Source: Chondrilla cf. caribensis
Taxonomy: Eukaryota; Porifera; Demospongiae; Chondrillida; Chondrillidae
Assembly (NCBI GenBank): GCA_964020155.1
Contig: OZ026558.1
Location: 2,067,163-2,131,162, forward strand
DNA length: 64,000 nt
Reading direction: 5' to 3'
Positions 12,310 to 24,700 of this stretch are shown here, in pieces. Below the pieces are notes generated by a model. The model was given only the letters and a program-made list of their open reading frames with translations. It searched no databases and was not told the origin of the DNA. A program made the position numbers and the translations under genes. Numbering within the stretch: position 1 is the stretch's first letter; the number at the start of each line of letters is the position of its first letter.

Positions 12310-12478
12310 CAGTGGAACCTCTTTATAAAGGACACATTGGGACCCGGTAATTTGTCCACTGTAGAGAGGTTGTCCACTCATCAGAGGTAAAAATTGTATC
12401 AGCACTATAGGAAAAGCTATTTTTGGTGCCTTACAGAGTTTCCTTTATTGGGAGAGTCCTTTAATGGAGGTTCTACTG
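12310..12478. mobile_element. pogo-like MITE upstream of copy A
   Basis: A 169-bp element starting cagtggaacctctttataaa and ending ttaatggaggttctactg, with TA on both sides (12,308-12,309 and 12,479-12,480). It is related to 7433-7635, in the opposite orientation. It would lie in the 5'UTR intron of copy A and has no equivalent upstream of copy B. Confidence 0.65.
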
Positions 12479-12752
12479 TATGCGTGTACAGTATATACGT
12501 ATATATGTATTCAGTATATGTATATGTACGTTTGTTGGAATGCTTTACAATATGTAGCTAGTTGTACTTGTATCTTCAAAGGTAGCTACATGTGCATGTC
12601 TGGTACGCAGTTGCATGTATTACATCTACTACACTTATCTTAATGGTTGAAGTCTTTATCATGTTCGAAACTAAATAGCTTATTTTGCAGTTGGATTGAG
12701 AACAGTAGCAATTAGTAGTAGTTCCTTCCCTTACGTAGGTCTGATTTTCGCA

Positions 12753-15700
12753 ATGATGTCGTTTTGTGGTAGTTCCACACTAGTTCTGCTTGTCTGCATC
12801 AGCTGCACTCTGGCTGTGCCCTTGTCCGACTTCTACCCTGTTGAAGGTGGTGCTTCCGTCACTGGAGATGACGGGTTTTCCTACCCTCAGAGGCCTATTT
12901 CAACCTCAAGAAAGATTCCCTTCTTTGGCACTCTTTATGACTTCATAGTGGTGAGTTGGACAGATAATGTAGTCTAAATTATAGGAATAATGTATTGTCA
13001 GAAGCGTCTACAAGTTGAAAGGTTCTACCAATCGAAACATCCTAGTAAGCAATGTTTAAGATCAACCAGTACCTATGATCCTGCTGCACCATACTCTAAT
13101 CTCAAGAGTTTCCTATGTTGTATTAGCATCCTAGTAGCCACAAGGACCCCACATCTACCTACAGTATATCATACCTAAGCAATATGGGTTCTCACACTGT
13201 ATGCTCACCACACTGGTTCTCCTCATTGCAGGTCAACGCCAATGGGTTGCTCTCTTTTGGTACTTACTACAACCGTGAATGGGAGCCTCACCTGTTTCCC
13301 TTACGATCGGATCCCATTGTAAGGTCCAAACCTGTTCTTGCTCCTTTCTTTGCTGATATTAACGTGTTACGCAGAGGACAAATCAAGTATAAAAACTACC
13401 TCCGAATTCCTGATAACTTGCCCATCTTGCACAGAGCTACAACGGATGTGAAACGCTACTTCCCCTATGCTAGGGGGTTTGATTGTCAAATGTTGCTAGT
13501 GGCTACTTGGACAAATGTCCTTCCGTTCTGTGATACACGATGCTACAGCTCTGTGAGTGGATGTTTGCACACAATACATATTTCCCTACGTTGACTGAAG
13601 GACAACACTATATGAAATCAATCTCTTATTGTATGTATACATAGACCATGCACCCAATTCTTTTTTTTAGCAGACTTCACTGCAATTTGTATCAATTACA
13701 TACGTATTTCAATTTTACCTATGTACATATGTACTGTATTTATAAATGTTACTCAATGTGCAGGACATGTAGAATTGGTAGCATTTCTTTTTTGGCAGGC
13801 AAACACGTTTCAAGTAGTTTTTGCAACAAACTACACTTGGTCGTTTGCTTTCTTCAACTACGCTGACTCCGGTATTCGCTGGGGATCTTTCATTAGAAGT
13901 GGGACCACCTACCATGCGGTGGCTGGATACGATGGTGCTGACTACATCCACTATCACAACATAACTGGGTCAATGACATCCTCTATCAGCCGAATTGATG
14001 ACCGGAGTAATGTTGGAGTGAAAGGAAAATTTGCCTTCCATGTTGACAATAATGTTGACAGTGAGTCCTCCGAGAAGTGATGTACATACATGTATGTTCT
14101 ATTGTATATACCAGTGCAACAGTAAGATGTCTTCAAAACCGCACTATTTATGATCTCTTTGTTATGCTTTGTCTTGTGAAAACAGATGTATTTGCACAAA
14201 CACGGGGATTGTATTTTTTACAACAGCAAATTAATCTTAACATCAGATAAAATGAGGAACCAGTGGTGATGTTGTAGAGGTTCAACTGTAGAAATTCAGT
14301 ATAACTTCCTAAGAAAAACCCTCTGAAAACATTTGGCTGTTCAACACAACCTAAGTTTTTGAAATTCTTTTGGTTTGCCGGAGTACTGTACTATAACGAA
14401 CTAATCTTGATATTAATAACTTCCAGTAACATGAACTGATTTGTTGGTCACTTAATATTCATAGTTTTTCTCAAGGCATTCCTACTATAGTGTATATGCA
14501 TAGACTTTATGTTATATGCTGAAATTTACAACATATTGTATCACTGTTCAAAGTGAAAAACTGTCATGTGGTATGTTGTGTGGGAAGATCAAACTGCAAA
14601 GTGTGGAAATATCCATGCTGTTTGCTCACTTGTAGTTGTTATCAAATTTGTCAATTAATATCCTAGCAACTCGTTGTTCATAATAACAGTGCTGTGTGAG
14701 AGTTAGTGTACATTTAGATTATCTACACATAAACATACCACACAGTAACCAGACACACACACACACTTCACGTCTCCTCTAGCTGTGTTCTCTTCCCATT
14801 GTTCAGATGCCCCAGAGCCTTGTGAAGCTGATATCAATTGCAAGAACGGAGGCACCTGCCAGCCTGATACCCATTTGTGTAAATGCCCATCTAATTGGGA
14901 AGGGTCCTTCTGTGAGATAGGTACGCTTGCATGCCCAGTCAATTTAGTACTTACGTATGTACATAAATACATATGTATTTGCACTTATTGCTGTCATAAA
15001 ATAGCATAATACATGTTAATTCAATGAATTTACATCATTTGGTCACACATTAGTGAGTTTTCTTTGTGTCTCTGTGTGAAAACCCAATTGGCATGGTTGT
15101 CATTTTCCAGAGGGCTTAGGAGTTACTGGGATTACAGTGACGATTCCCATTCAATCATTCATGTAGATGTCAACGAGTGTGAAGAAGACAATGGAGGTTG
15201 TGACCAGGGATGTGTTAACACCCCTGGTTCTTACATGTGCACTTGTAAGTTGGGATACAGTGTAGAGCCACCCAGCACCAACTGTACAGGTGAGTGGATT
15301 GATGACACTGCATTCAGCTATCATTTACGAGGGCAATTGATCGATGTTATGTATTGGTGCAATGTTTGCCTGTATAGATGTGAATGAGTGCCTTAAACAT
15401 AATGGAGGATGCAGTCATTTGTGCAATAATACTGAAGGAAGCTATACCTGCCAGTGCCATCCAGGGTTTAATCGTACAGAAGACGGTTTCAACTGTGCTG
15501 GTTAGTTGTTGTGAAAGCTCCTTATAGCAGAGATGTTGAGCTGTACCCAAGGGTGGTGTTAAGCTGTACTCAGGGGTGGTGTTAAGCTGTACTCAGGGGT
15601 GGTGTTGAGCTGTACTCAGGGGTGGTGTTGAGCTGTACTCAGGGGTGGTGTTGAGCTGTACTCAGGGGTGGTGTTGAGCTGTATTCAGGGGTGGTGTTAA

Positions 15701-18700
15701 GCTGTACTCAGGGGTGGTGTTAAGCTGTACTCAGGGGTGGTGTTGAACTGTACTCAGGGGTGGTGTTGAGCTGTACTTAGGGGTGGTGTTGAGCTGTACT
15801 CAGGGGTGGTGTTGAGCTGTATTCAGGGGTGGTGTTAAGCTGTACTCAGGGGTGGTGTTAAGCTGTACTCAGGGGTGGTGTTGAGCTGTACTCAGGGGTG
15901 GTGTTGAGCTGTACTCAGGGGTGGTGTTGAGCTGTACTCAGGGGTGGTGTTGAGCTGTATTCAGGGGTGGTGTTAAGCTGTACTCAGGGGTGGTGTTAAG
16001 CTGTACTCAGGGGTGGTGTTGAGCTGTACTCAGGGGTGGTATTGAGCTGTACTCAGGGGTGGTATTGAGCTGTACTCAGGGGTGGTATTGAGCTGTACTC
16101 AGGGGTGGTGGTGAGCTGTACCCAGGGGTGGTGGTGAGCTGTACTCAGGGGTGGTGTTGAGCTGTACTCGGGTGGTGTTGAGCTGTACTCAGGGGGGGTG
16201 TTGAGCTGTACTCAGGGGTGGTGTTGAACTGTACTCAGGGGTGGTGTTGAACTGTACTTAGGGGTGGTGTTGAGCTGTACTCATCTGTTGAGCCTTCCTT
16301 CACCTGTAGACATTGATGAATGTCTTGTTGACAATGGAGGATGTGTTCAGAAGTGCATCAATGTTCCAGGGAGCTATGCTTGTACTTGTGACGATGATCA
16401 AATCTGGGTGCCAGAAAATAAAACATGTATACCAAGAAGTAAGCATCTGCCTGCATGTGCGAATAGGAGTGACTTAGTGATGATGACATTGTGATGGGAT
16501 TGGTATGCCACTAACCCTGCATCTGTCAAACTTCATAGATGTTTTTTTTAAATGCGATCCGGAATGTCAGAATGGTGGATATTGTTTCAGCGAGGGTACT
16601 TGTCGTTGCCCAGGGAACTGGACTGGCGACCGCTGTGAAACAGGTAACTCTATACCAGTGTGTAGTAGGCAGTTGTAAGGCAACTGAAGATTGTGATAAT
16701 GTGGAGAAAGATCAAATTACGATAACTGAATTTTTGTGAGAATTAGTGCGCTTTTACATAGCTTACTTGATCTCAAATTCACACCATTGGAGACACATAC
16801 AGTACCTGTTATAGAGGATGGTCTGTGTGTATTGTAATATTCAGCTGCTGTTAATGTGTTTGATCTTCAGATGTTGATGAATGTGCTGTTGAGAATGGTG
16901 GCTGTGCTCACATCTGCAACAACAGTCCTGGTAGCTACAGCTGTTCATGTCGTGATGGGTATGAACAGGACTGTGATGGTCGGGCTTGTTCAGGTGAGTA
17001 CATGTTCACTGCGTATTCCACGGGAATAGGTGAAACGTTTTGCTCTTCACTGGATTTAGTATTTCACTTACGGTACTTGACAATTTCTTCCAGATGTCAA
17101 CGAATGTAGCAGTGATAAACATCTTTGTGAGCAAATATGTGTGAATGAACCCGGGAACTACACCTGCTCCTGTCGCAATGGCTTCGTACTTCATGAGAAT
17201 ACTGTCAACTGTGTTGGTCAGTTTAGTAAACAATTTCCACACTATCTGTACTGTACTGTGTAGCTAACAGCTGTGATGTTGTCATTGTGTAGATGTTGAC
17301 GAGTGTTTAGTGGATAATGGTGGCTGTGACGAACTCTGTGTCAATCTTCAAGGAGGTTCCACCTGTTCTTGTGGTACTGGCAAGGCGCTCAACATTGATA
17401 AGAAGTCTTGTAAGGTTGTAGGTGAGTAATATACATGGTCTCACCTCACACATATGCTCAAATTGTAATATATGTTATAGCAGTATCCTGGTGTAGTCCA
17501 TGATGGACAATTATACTGTGTACTATGTCACATACAACTTATCACATCCAATGTGTTCATGTATTCCCTGCCTTGTTTTCAATCTATTAATCCTAACAAT
17601 GAAACCTGTCTAGTGACTTGTGCTGTATCACTGACCTGTGCTACATGGCTCATGCACACACAGGTTTCCTTCATCCACTCTTCAACCAAGATACAAGGAC
17701 TGTGACATTGAAATTGACGTATATTCAAACTGTTTGAAGAATTTCAGTTGTATGTCAATTTCCTCAATATCTGTTGTACATATTGCTGGTACAATTCCCA
17801 TATGCGTAAATGTACTGTGTACATTATGTTTTATTGAATAGACAATTGTACCATCAACAATGGAGGGTGTGAACACTTCTGTAATAAAGGAGGAAGGTGT
17901 CACTGCCTGCCTGGGTTCCAGCTGTCAACAGATGGCAAAAGCTGTGAAGGTGATATTGGTCTCACACTCTTTGGTTTTTCGCATGCCTGATTTGTGTGTA
18001 TACCAAGTATGCTTGTTCGATGTACGTACGTACAAGTATGTACATACAGTATATGCACTTCATTGATTGTGTTCCGTGCATTTTTTGTATGATCAGAGTA
18101 TGAGCACAATATCACATTGTGCTTGTTGTACAAGTAGTGGATAACAATCTGCCGACTTGGATACTCTACAAAAAGTCACCACCTGACTGTGTAACCTTCA
18201 GTTCTTCCCAAACAACAGAGCGAGGCTCATTTCTTCCATGTTTCTGTGGTTGTCTTCTAGACATCATAACAAGTCCTTGGTAAAAGGACAGTTGCTGATA
18301 GAGGAAATTGACCTGAGTATGCATTTCTTTGCCGATGTGCTATAAGGCCATTTCCAAGAATACCACTCCTCATCAGTAGCACTGAGCAACGTTTTGAGTT
18401 TTTAATCTTTGTCTTTGGCTCCGTATAGTCTGTGTAGTGGATTATGATCTACTGAATTAAATTTGACACTTGACGAAAATCACCACTTGCCCATGAAATA
18501 TTAATTTCTCCCCAAACACTATGATTGAATATGTACAACCTTGTACATATGTACGTACATATGTACTGGGTACTATGTACATACATGTGTATATACCTTT
18601 ACGTATGCTCTTGTATACGTTGTACACCACGAGTACCTACTGTACATACAGTAATCCACATACCTGTTTTGTTGTACGTACGTAGATGTGAACGAATGTG

Positions 18701-21700
18701 CTTTGAGAAACGGTGGATGCTCACAAATATGCCATAATGTACCAGGTGGCTCTGCATGCCTGTGTGAGGCTGGGTTTCATCTGAAGAATGACTCCAGAAC
18801 ATGTGTGAATGGAGGTGAATAACACTGTACCTAGTCACACATTGTCACTTTCATACGTATGTCCCATGTTGGACATAATGTACAGATGACATACCGACCT
18901 TGTAGTGTAGGATTAATGAGTACTTAATGTAAATACGTATTACGGAAAATACAGCACTTGCGAGTATATTGTCATACTATTTGACTCATGTACTGATAAC
19001 GATTACTGTAACCACAACAAGCATACTCTTATAGGAATAATGTACCACACAAACTGGATTTCTTGTCCTACTTATGACTATACTCAGATCCATGTGCTGA
19101 AGACAATGGTGGTTGTGAGCAGGTCTGTGCTCCTGGTGGGACCTGCTTGTGCACTGATGGCTACACTCTGGACTCTGACGGGAAACGATGCAATGGTTTG
19201 TCTGATGTTTAGAGTACCTGGTCAAGCATTAAAATCCATTTCAACTTTTTGATTCATACATCGGTTCAGACATTGATGAATGTAGTGGATCTCACGGCTG
19301 TGAACAGGGGTGCCTCAACTCACCGGGAAGCTTCATTTGTTCCTGTCGTCATGGATACTCTCTTGATGAGGATGGAAGGACATGCAACCTGGAAGGTGAA
19401 CCTGTTGTCATGTTGTTAACAGGCAATACATAGTCTGTACTACTTCTCTCCCCCAGTTCTTGATGTATTCGTTTTAAACAGTATAACCAGTCTGGTGACC
19501 TGTGCTGTATCAGCGTTGACTGTACTACCTGGATTATGTTTGAACCCTTTTCACTTCGGTCTAGCCCTTGCTACATTCATCTTGTGTTTTTTTGCTCTTT
19601 TTAAACCACCTGGTGGGATTACTAGCACACTATAAACTGCTATATGTACCCACAGTCTCACATACAGAAATTATGCCTAATATATATATATTTAATGTTT
19701 CTTACGTACATCTGTTATTCAGATGGGTGTGTCGTGAACAATGGAGGCTGCCAACACTTTTGCATCAACAGCAAATGTTCCTGTCTGAGGGGTTATGTTC
19801 TGGCTGGAGATGGGAAGACTTGTGAAGGTATACCTCAGTGTAGTGTGCTGCACATTGTACTTGTTCTGCTATACAACTTGTACTCAAGTCTCTTACGATG
19901 CTTTGCAATCTCAAGCATGCTAATCTAGTAGCTGCGGTTTTGTGAAAATGGCATCATTCACACTTATCATTTGGTATGTACGTACTTACAGATGTGGATG
20001 AGTGTGCAGTAAGAAGAGGAGGTTGTCCTGGTCACCAGATCTGTGACAACTTCCCTGGTGGTTCAAGGTGCATCTGTGAGCCCGGAACATTTCTATCAAA
20101 TGATAGTTCCACGTGCACTAGTTCAGGTACAGTGACTCCTGTGTGTACTGCATTGTGCCTCGTGTGTACCTATGATGATTGGAGCCATATATTTCCTGCA
20201 ATGGCGGTGTCCTTAATATTTTTCTTCACTCTGCGTTTGTAAGAGGGTTTCCTGTAGTCCTGGAACCCTTCTGTCTACGCCCATGACATTTCATACACGT
20301 TTGTACATAATCATAGTTATAGTTTGCCAACATTTAATTGATCTAAATACTTTCTGTAAGTTATTGAGATGGTGGTGCACACCTTTAGGGACTTTGTACA
20401 TTTGCACATGTATTTTACATCCACAGATCCTTGTACTTATGATAACGGTGGTTGTGAACAGTTGTGCCTTGCAGGTGGAACCTGCCAATGCTATCCCGGA
20501 TATCACATCGATGATGACGGCCGTACCTGCATAGGTATTTGTATATGATTGGATGTCATCACATGCAGCACGAAGTACAAATGCATACATTCTATGTACC
20601 TATTCACGTTTTATTGTCACTATACAAACTACCAAATGGCCACTTTCTGTAGAAGCCATATCTACAGATGTACGTACTGTGTACATAAGTACTATTGCTT
20701 TTATGTCTGTATGTAGTATTACAGTTCATACAAATAGACAACAGCCACGTTTTATAAAACCTATCACTGTATGTGTGACACTGAGGATGGTTTTCCATAT
20801 TCCTAGATGATGATGAGTGTGAGAATCCCAGCCACGGCTGCTCCCACCAATGTACCAACACACCGGGAAGTTTTGTTTGCTCCTGTAACGATGGCTATGA
20901 ACTCAATGAGGATGGGAAGACATGTACCCTTGCAGGTGTGAGCTTACGTGCTTACACACATGTGCATACACCATCTAGTGTGTGCATGAGGAAAATGTTA
21001 CTACTTTACAATGCAATAATGAAACACTATCAAAACAGTAGTGGAAGTCCCTGTTTCAATGTATACTTCTGAGCCAGGGACATTCAATAATGTTTTAATG
21101 TTTTTATGCTAGATAAATGTGGTATTTTTTTTCCTGTGGAATGTTGTACTCAGTGAAGTACTCATATGTATTCTAAGCATGACTGTGTGTTGTGTATTAC
21201 TTCTGTACATCCGATCAACTGTGCTGTAGATCAGTGTCTGGTGAACAACGGAGGTTGTGATCACTTCTGTTCTAAGGGAAGATGTGACTGCTTGACAGGA
21301 TTTACTTTGGATAGTAATGGCAAGACCTGCAATGGTATGCTAGAATAGCCCACACTGAATGTAGTACATAGCCATGCTCATGCAGTTGTATTTAATGCCT
21401 AGCTATTTTGTCCTGTGTGTGTTTAACTTACGTACATACTTTATTAGCTCAGTGAGCCAATTTCTATTCCCATCCCAATCTAGTCCCAATTTCAATCTCT
21501 AATCCCAATTTTCCAATTTCTAATTCGGTCCCAAATCCAATACCTTATTCCAGTTTCCAGTTTCTAACCCCACCCCAATTCAATTCCAATCCAAATTTCC
21601 AATTTCTATTCCCAATATTATGTCTTCCTAACTCTACCTGTAAGGAACTCTGTTTCATAAGGCAAACTAAAGCCTTGTACTTATTACGGGTGACATCAAA

Positions 21701-24700
21701 CATGAATGTCTGACTCTGCAGAGGCCACATCCAATTTCTTGTATCCCATTAATAAAATGTGTGGAAAGCTAGTAGTTGATCATATCTACTAGGCATGTGT
21801 CACTACCTTCCATACATGTGAACATGCGATTATGCATGATAAATTTGTGCTTGAATGGATGGTCATTGAAATGCATGAGCAATGAAATATAACTGAGATA
21901 ATATCTAATTAACCGATTATGCTCATGATGTCATTGTAGTACGTGATCCTCATGGCCGAATTGAAGTTGTCGAGAAGGTGGGATGTGTCTCACCGCTTGT
22001 TAGAAAGAAAAAGAAACTTCACATTTTAGCCTTAATACAATCATTAACGTACCCGAATGAAGAAACAGAGTTGCGAGTGTCTTTATGGTAGAGAAGCGTC
22101 CGTCTACAAACAAGAGCCAGTGCCAAATTTTGTAATAGGGAATTTGGTGCGCTTTGTTAGAGAGTGACTCCCTCACTTTTGATCGAATTCCTTTGTTCAT
22201 TTTCTCGAGACGAGCATTTTATTACTAGGTAGTAGTCCAATAGAGCTATAGTCAACGACGGTTTTGGGTCGATAGAAGCTTCCTCGGCGGAGAAATTCGG
22301 GGTGTTCTGCTCACTATTCGTTTAAGAATAGTGAGCAGAACTCCCTTTTTTAATCTGATCGAATTTGTTCGTTTGTTTTCTCGAGACAATCATTTTATTG
22401 CTAGGCAGTAGCTTGGTATTAGAACTATAGTCAAGGGCAGTTTCGAGTCGATAGAAGCTTCGGCCGAGATATAGAGGATTTTTTGCTCCCTATTTTCATG
22501 ACTCCAATTGGCGTCATTGGCGTATAATCAGTTAAATTGAGTGCTACATGATTATGAGAATCATTTAGTCATTTTAATACAGCATCTGAAGTATGTAGGA
22601 GTAATGTACATATTTAGTAATGGCTCTTTTCTTTCAATTAGACATCAATGAATGTCGCGTCAGAAATGGTGGCTGTCGTAGTGGACAAGTGTGTGTGAAT
22701 GTTCCCGGCCATTTTAGGTGTATGTGTCAACCTGGAACAAGATATGACAATAACACTGCAACATGTGTTAGTACAGGTGAGGTTCTGACTTAATTCATAC
22801 AACCTACAAAACTAACATTCAACTTAATATGTGCATTTGTTATATCTTATCCTTTGAAGAGCCCTGCGATCACCTTAATGGAGGATGTTCACAAATATGC
22901 CGTAAAGGTGGCATCTGCACTTGTTTGCCTGGATATAGAGCTGAAAATAAGTCTTGCATTGGTATGATTGTGTGGCTATAAGAGTATATACTCTACGTAT
23001 ATCGCTCACTCACACTAATCACATTGCTGTACTCTCAGATATCAATGAATGCAGTCAACATAATGGAGGATGTCAGGTCAATTGTATCAATTTGCCTGGT
23101 TCCTTTGCTTGCTCTTGTAATCCCGGTTCTAGGCTCCTTGCTGATAAAAGATCCTGCGAACGTGAGTTCTTCTTGGTTCTCCATCTGGTACATAAGTACT
23201 GTAGTGATTGTTTATTTCTAATGTGAGCAGTGTACAATCGAACCATTTGAAGAACATCACCCTTCACTTTTGATGTGGTAGTATCGTGGAACCTCTCTAT
23301 TAAGGACACTTTGGGACCTTGATTTTAATCCTCATTACAGAGGTGTCCTCAATTCAGAGGTCACATAATTCACTATAGTCCTACACTGGGACACAGAATG
23401 GTGTCCTTATTATAGAGGTTTCTGCAATTCAGAGGTTTGTAATAGAGAGGTTCCCCTGTATTATATATCATGAATACCCCTCACTGTCATTCACAAGGTG
23501 TATAAGTATCTGTTAAACTCCAAAGGTATCCAGAGTAATATGAGTGTGCATGGGGTTGCAATACCATTTATTTTTGGAATCAAAGTACATTTTCAAATAC
23601 AGGGGAACCTCTCTATTAAGGACACTTTGGGACCTCAAGTTTAGTCCTTAACACAGAGGTTTCCTCAATTCAGAGGTTGTTTAATACACTACTGTACTAC
23701 ACTGAGACATAGAATGGTGTCCTTATTACAGAGGTTTCCACATTTCGGAGGTTTGTAATAGAGAGGTTCCACTGTACAATGTACTTGTATTGAATATAAT
23801 TATTACACTAAGGACTATAATTGTAATACCTATAGGTGAGAATGACCCATGTGCATCCAACAATGGAGGTTGCCAACATATCTGTGGGTCTGGTGCCCTA
23901 TGCAGCTGTTATCCTGGATTCAGATTAGCACCCAATCACAAGAGCTGTGCATTCGGTATGAACTACCTCCGCATACATTCTACAAAATTATTATATACGT
24001 GTGTACTCAATATATAACATTTACATTATACGTCTGTACAACTTTACAGTGTAACTACAGTACATGTTTTACTCCAGGTAATAGCTAAAGTACCTCTGGT
24101 AGGGCTGTAGCAGATATTCCAGCACTTTTGGTTGATTTTGTTGACAGGGCTACTCTAGCCAAAGTGTCTCTATCCACTACCAACCTGAGCAGTACTTTAG
24201 CTATTATGTGGTATGTTCCCATATGAAATAGTGTAATTATACACTTACTCCTGCACAAAATTGTTTAATATAGCTGAACAATTAGTTGCTAGGCAATTGA
24301 TTAACAAATTTTCATAACAATTACCTGACATGGGTGGTATGACACAGCAAAGGGAACGCTCAATAGCAAGCACTATTGCACACTTGCACTTTGATCCGTC
24401 AACTCAACATGCCACATACATAATAATCTTAATACAATAGACCGATTGCGCATTGACGTCATGAAGAACGGAAATGGTCGCGAAGGGTGTCATGGGTAGG
24501 ATTTACTATGGGGACCACGTACCGATTGTCGAAAAAGGACATTCCTGGCTCTAGCCTGGGTGGAAAATCTCCCGACGATTTGAACGTTGAACAGCTGAAA
24601 TGATGGCTAGCCTATCGAAGTGCTTGTAGATCTGGAAAAAAAGCTGAATTAGTTCAGCGGTATGTGATATACCGGTGTTAAATACTCTCGTGATCGCCGT

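Larger units (their letters stand above)
14807..23955 (+). other. Array of 21 EGF domains, one per exon (copy A)
   Basis: Exons 4-24 are each 102-129 or 135 nt and each encodes exactly one six-cysteine EGF module bounded by phase-1 introns. Domains 2-4, 6-8, 10, 12, 14, 16, 18 and 20 begin D(V/I/D)(N/D)EC, the calcium-binding signature. Domains 1 and 5 are short hEGF-type (CKNGGTC, CQNGGYC). Domains 9, 11, 13, 15, 17, 19 and 21 are compact NNGGC-type modules without the acidic pair. From domain 9 on, compact and calcium-binding types strictly alternate, suggesting growth by duplication of two-exon units. Confidence 0.9.

Noticed and set aside
12696..12752. Upstream extension of copy A's N-terminus from a non-ATG codon
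   Set aside because: The ATG found here in copy B is not conserved and the downstream ATG directly starts a good signal peptide.
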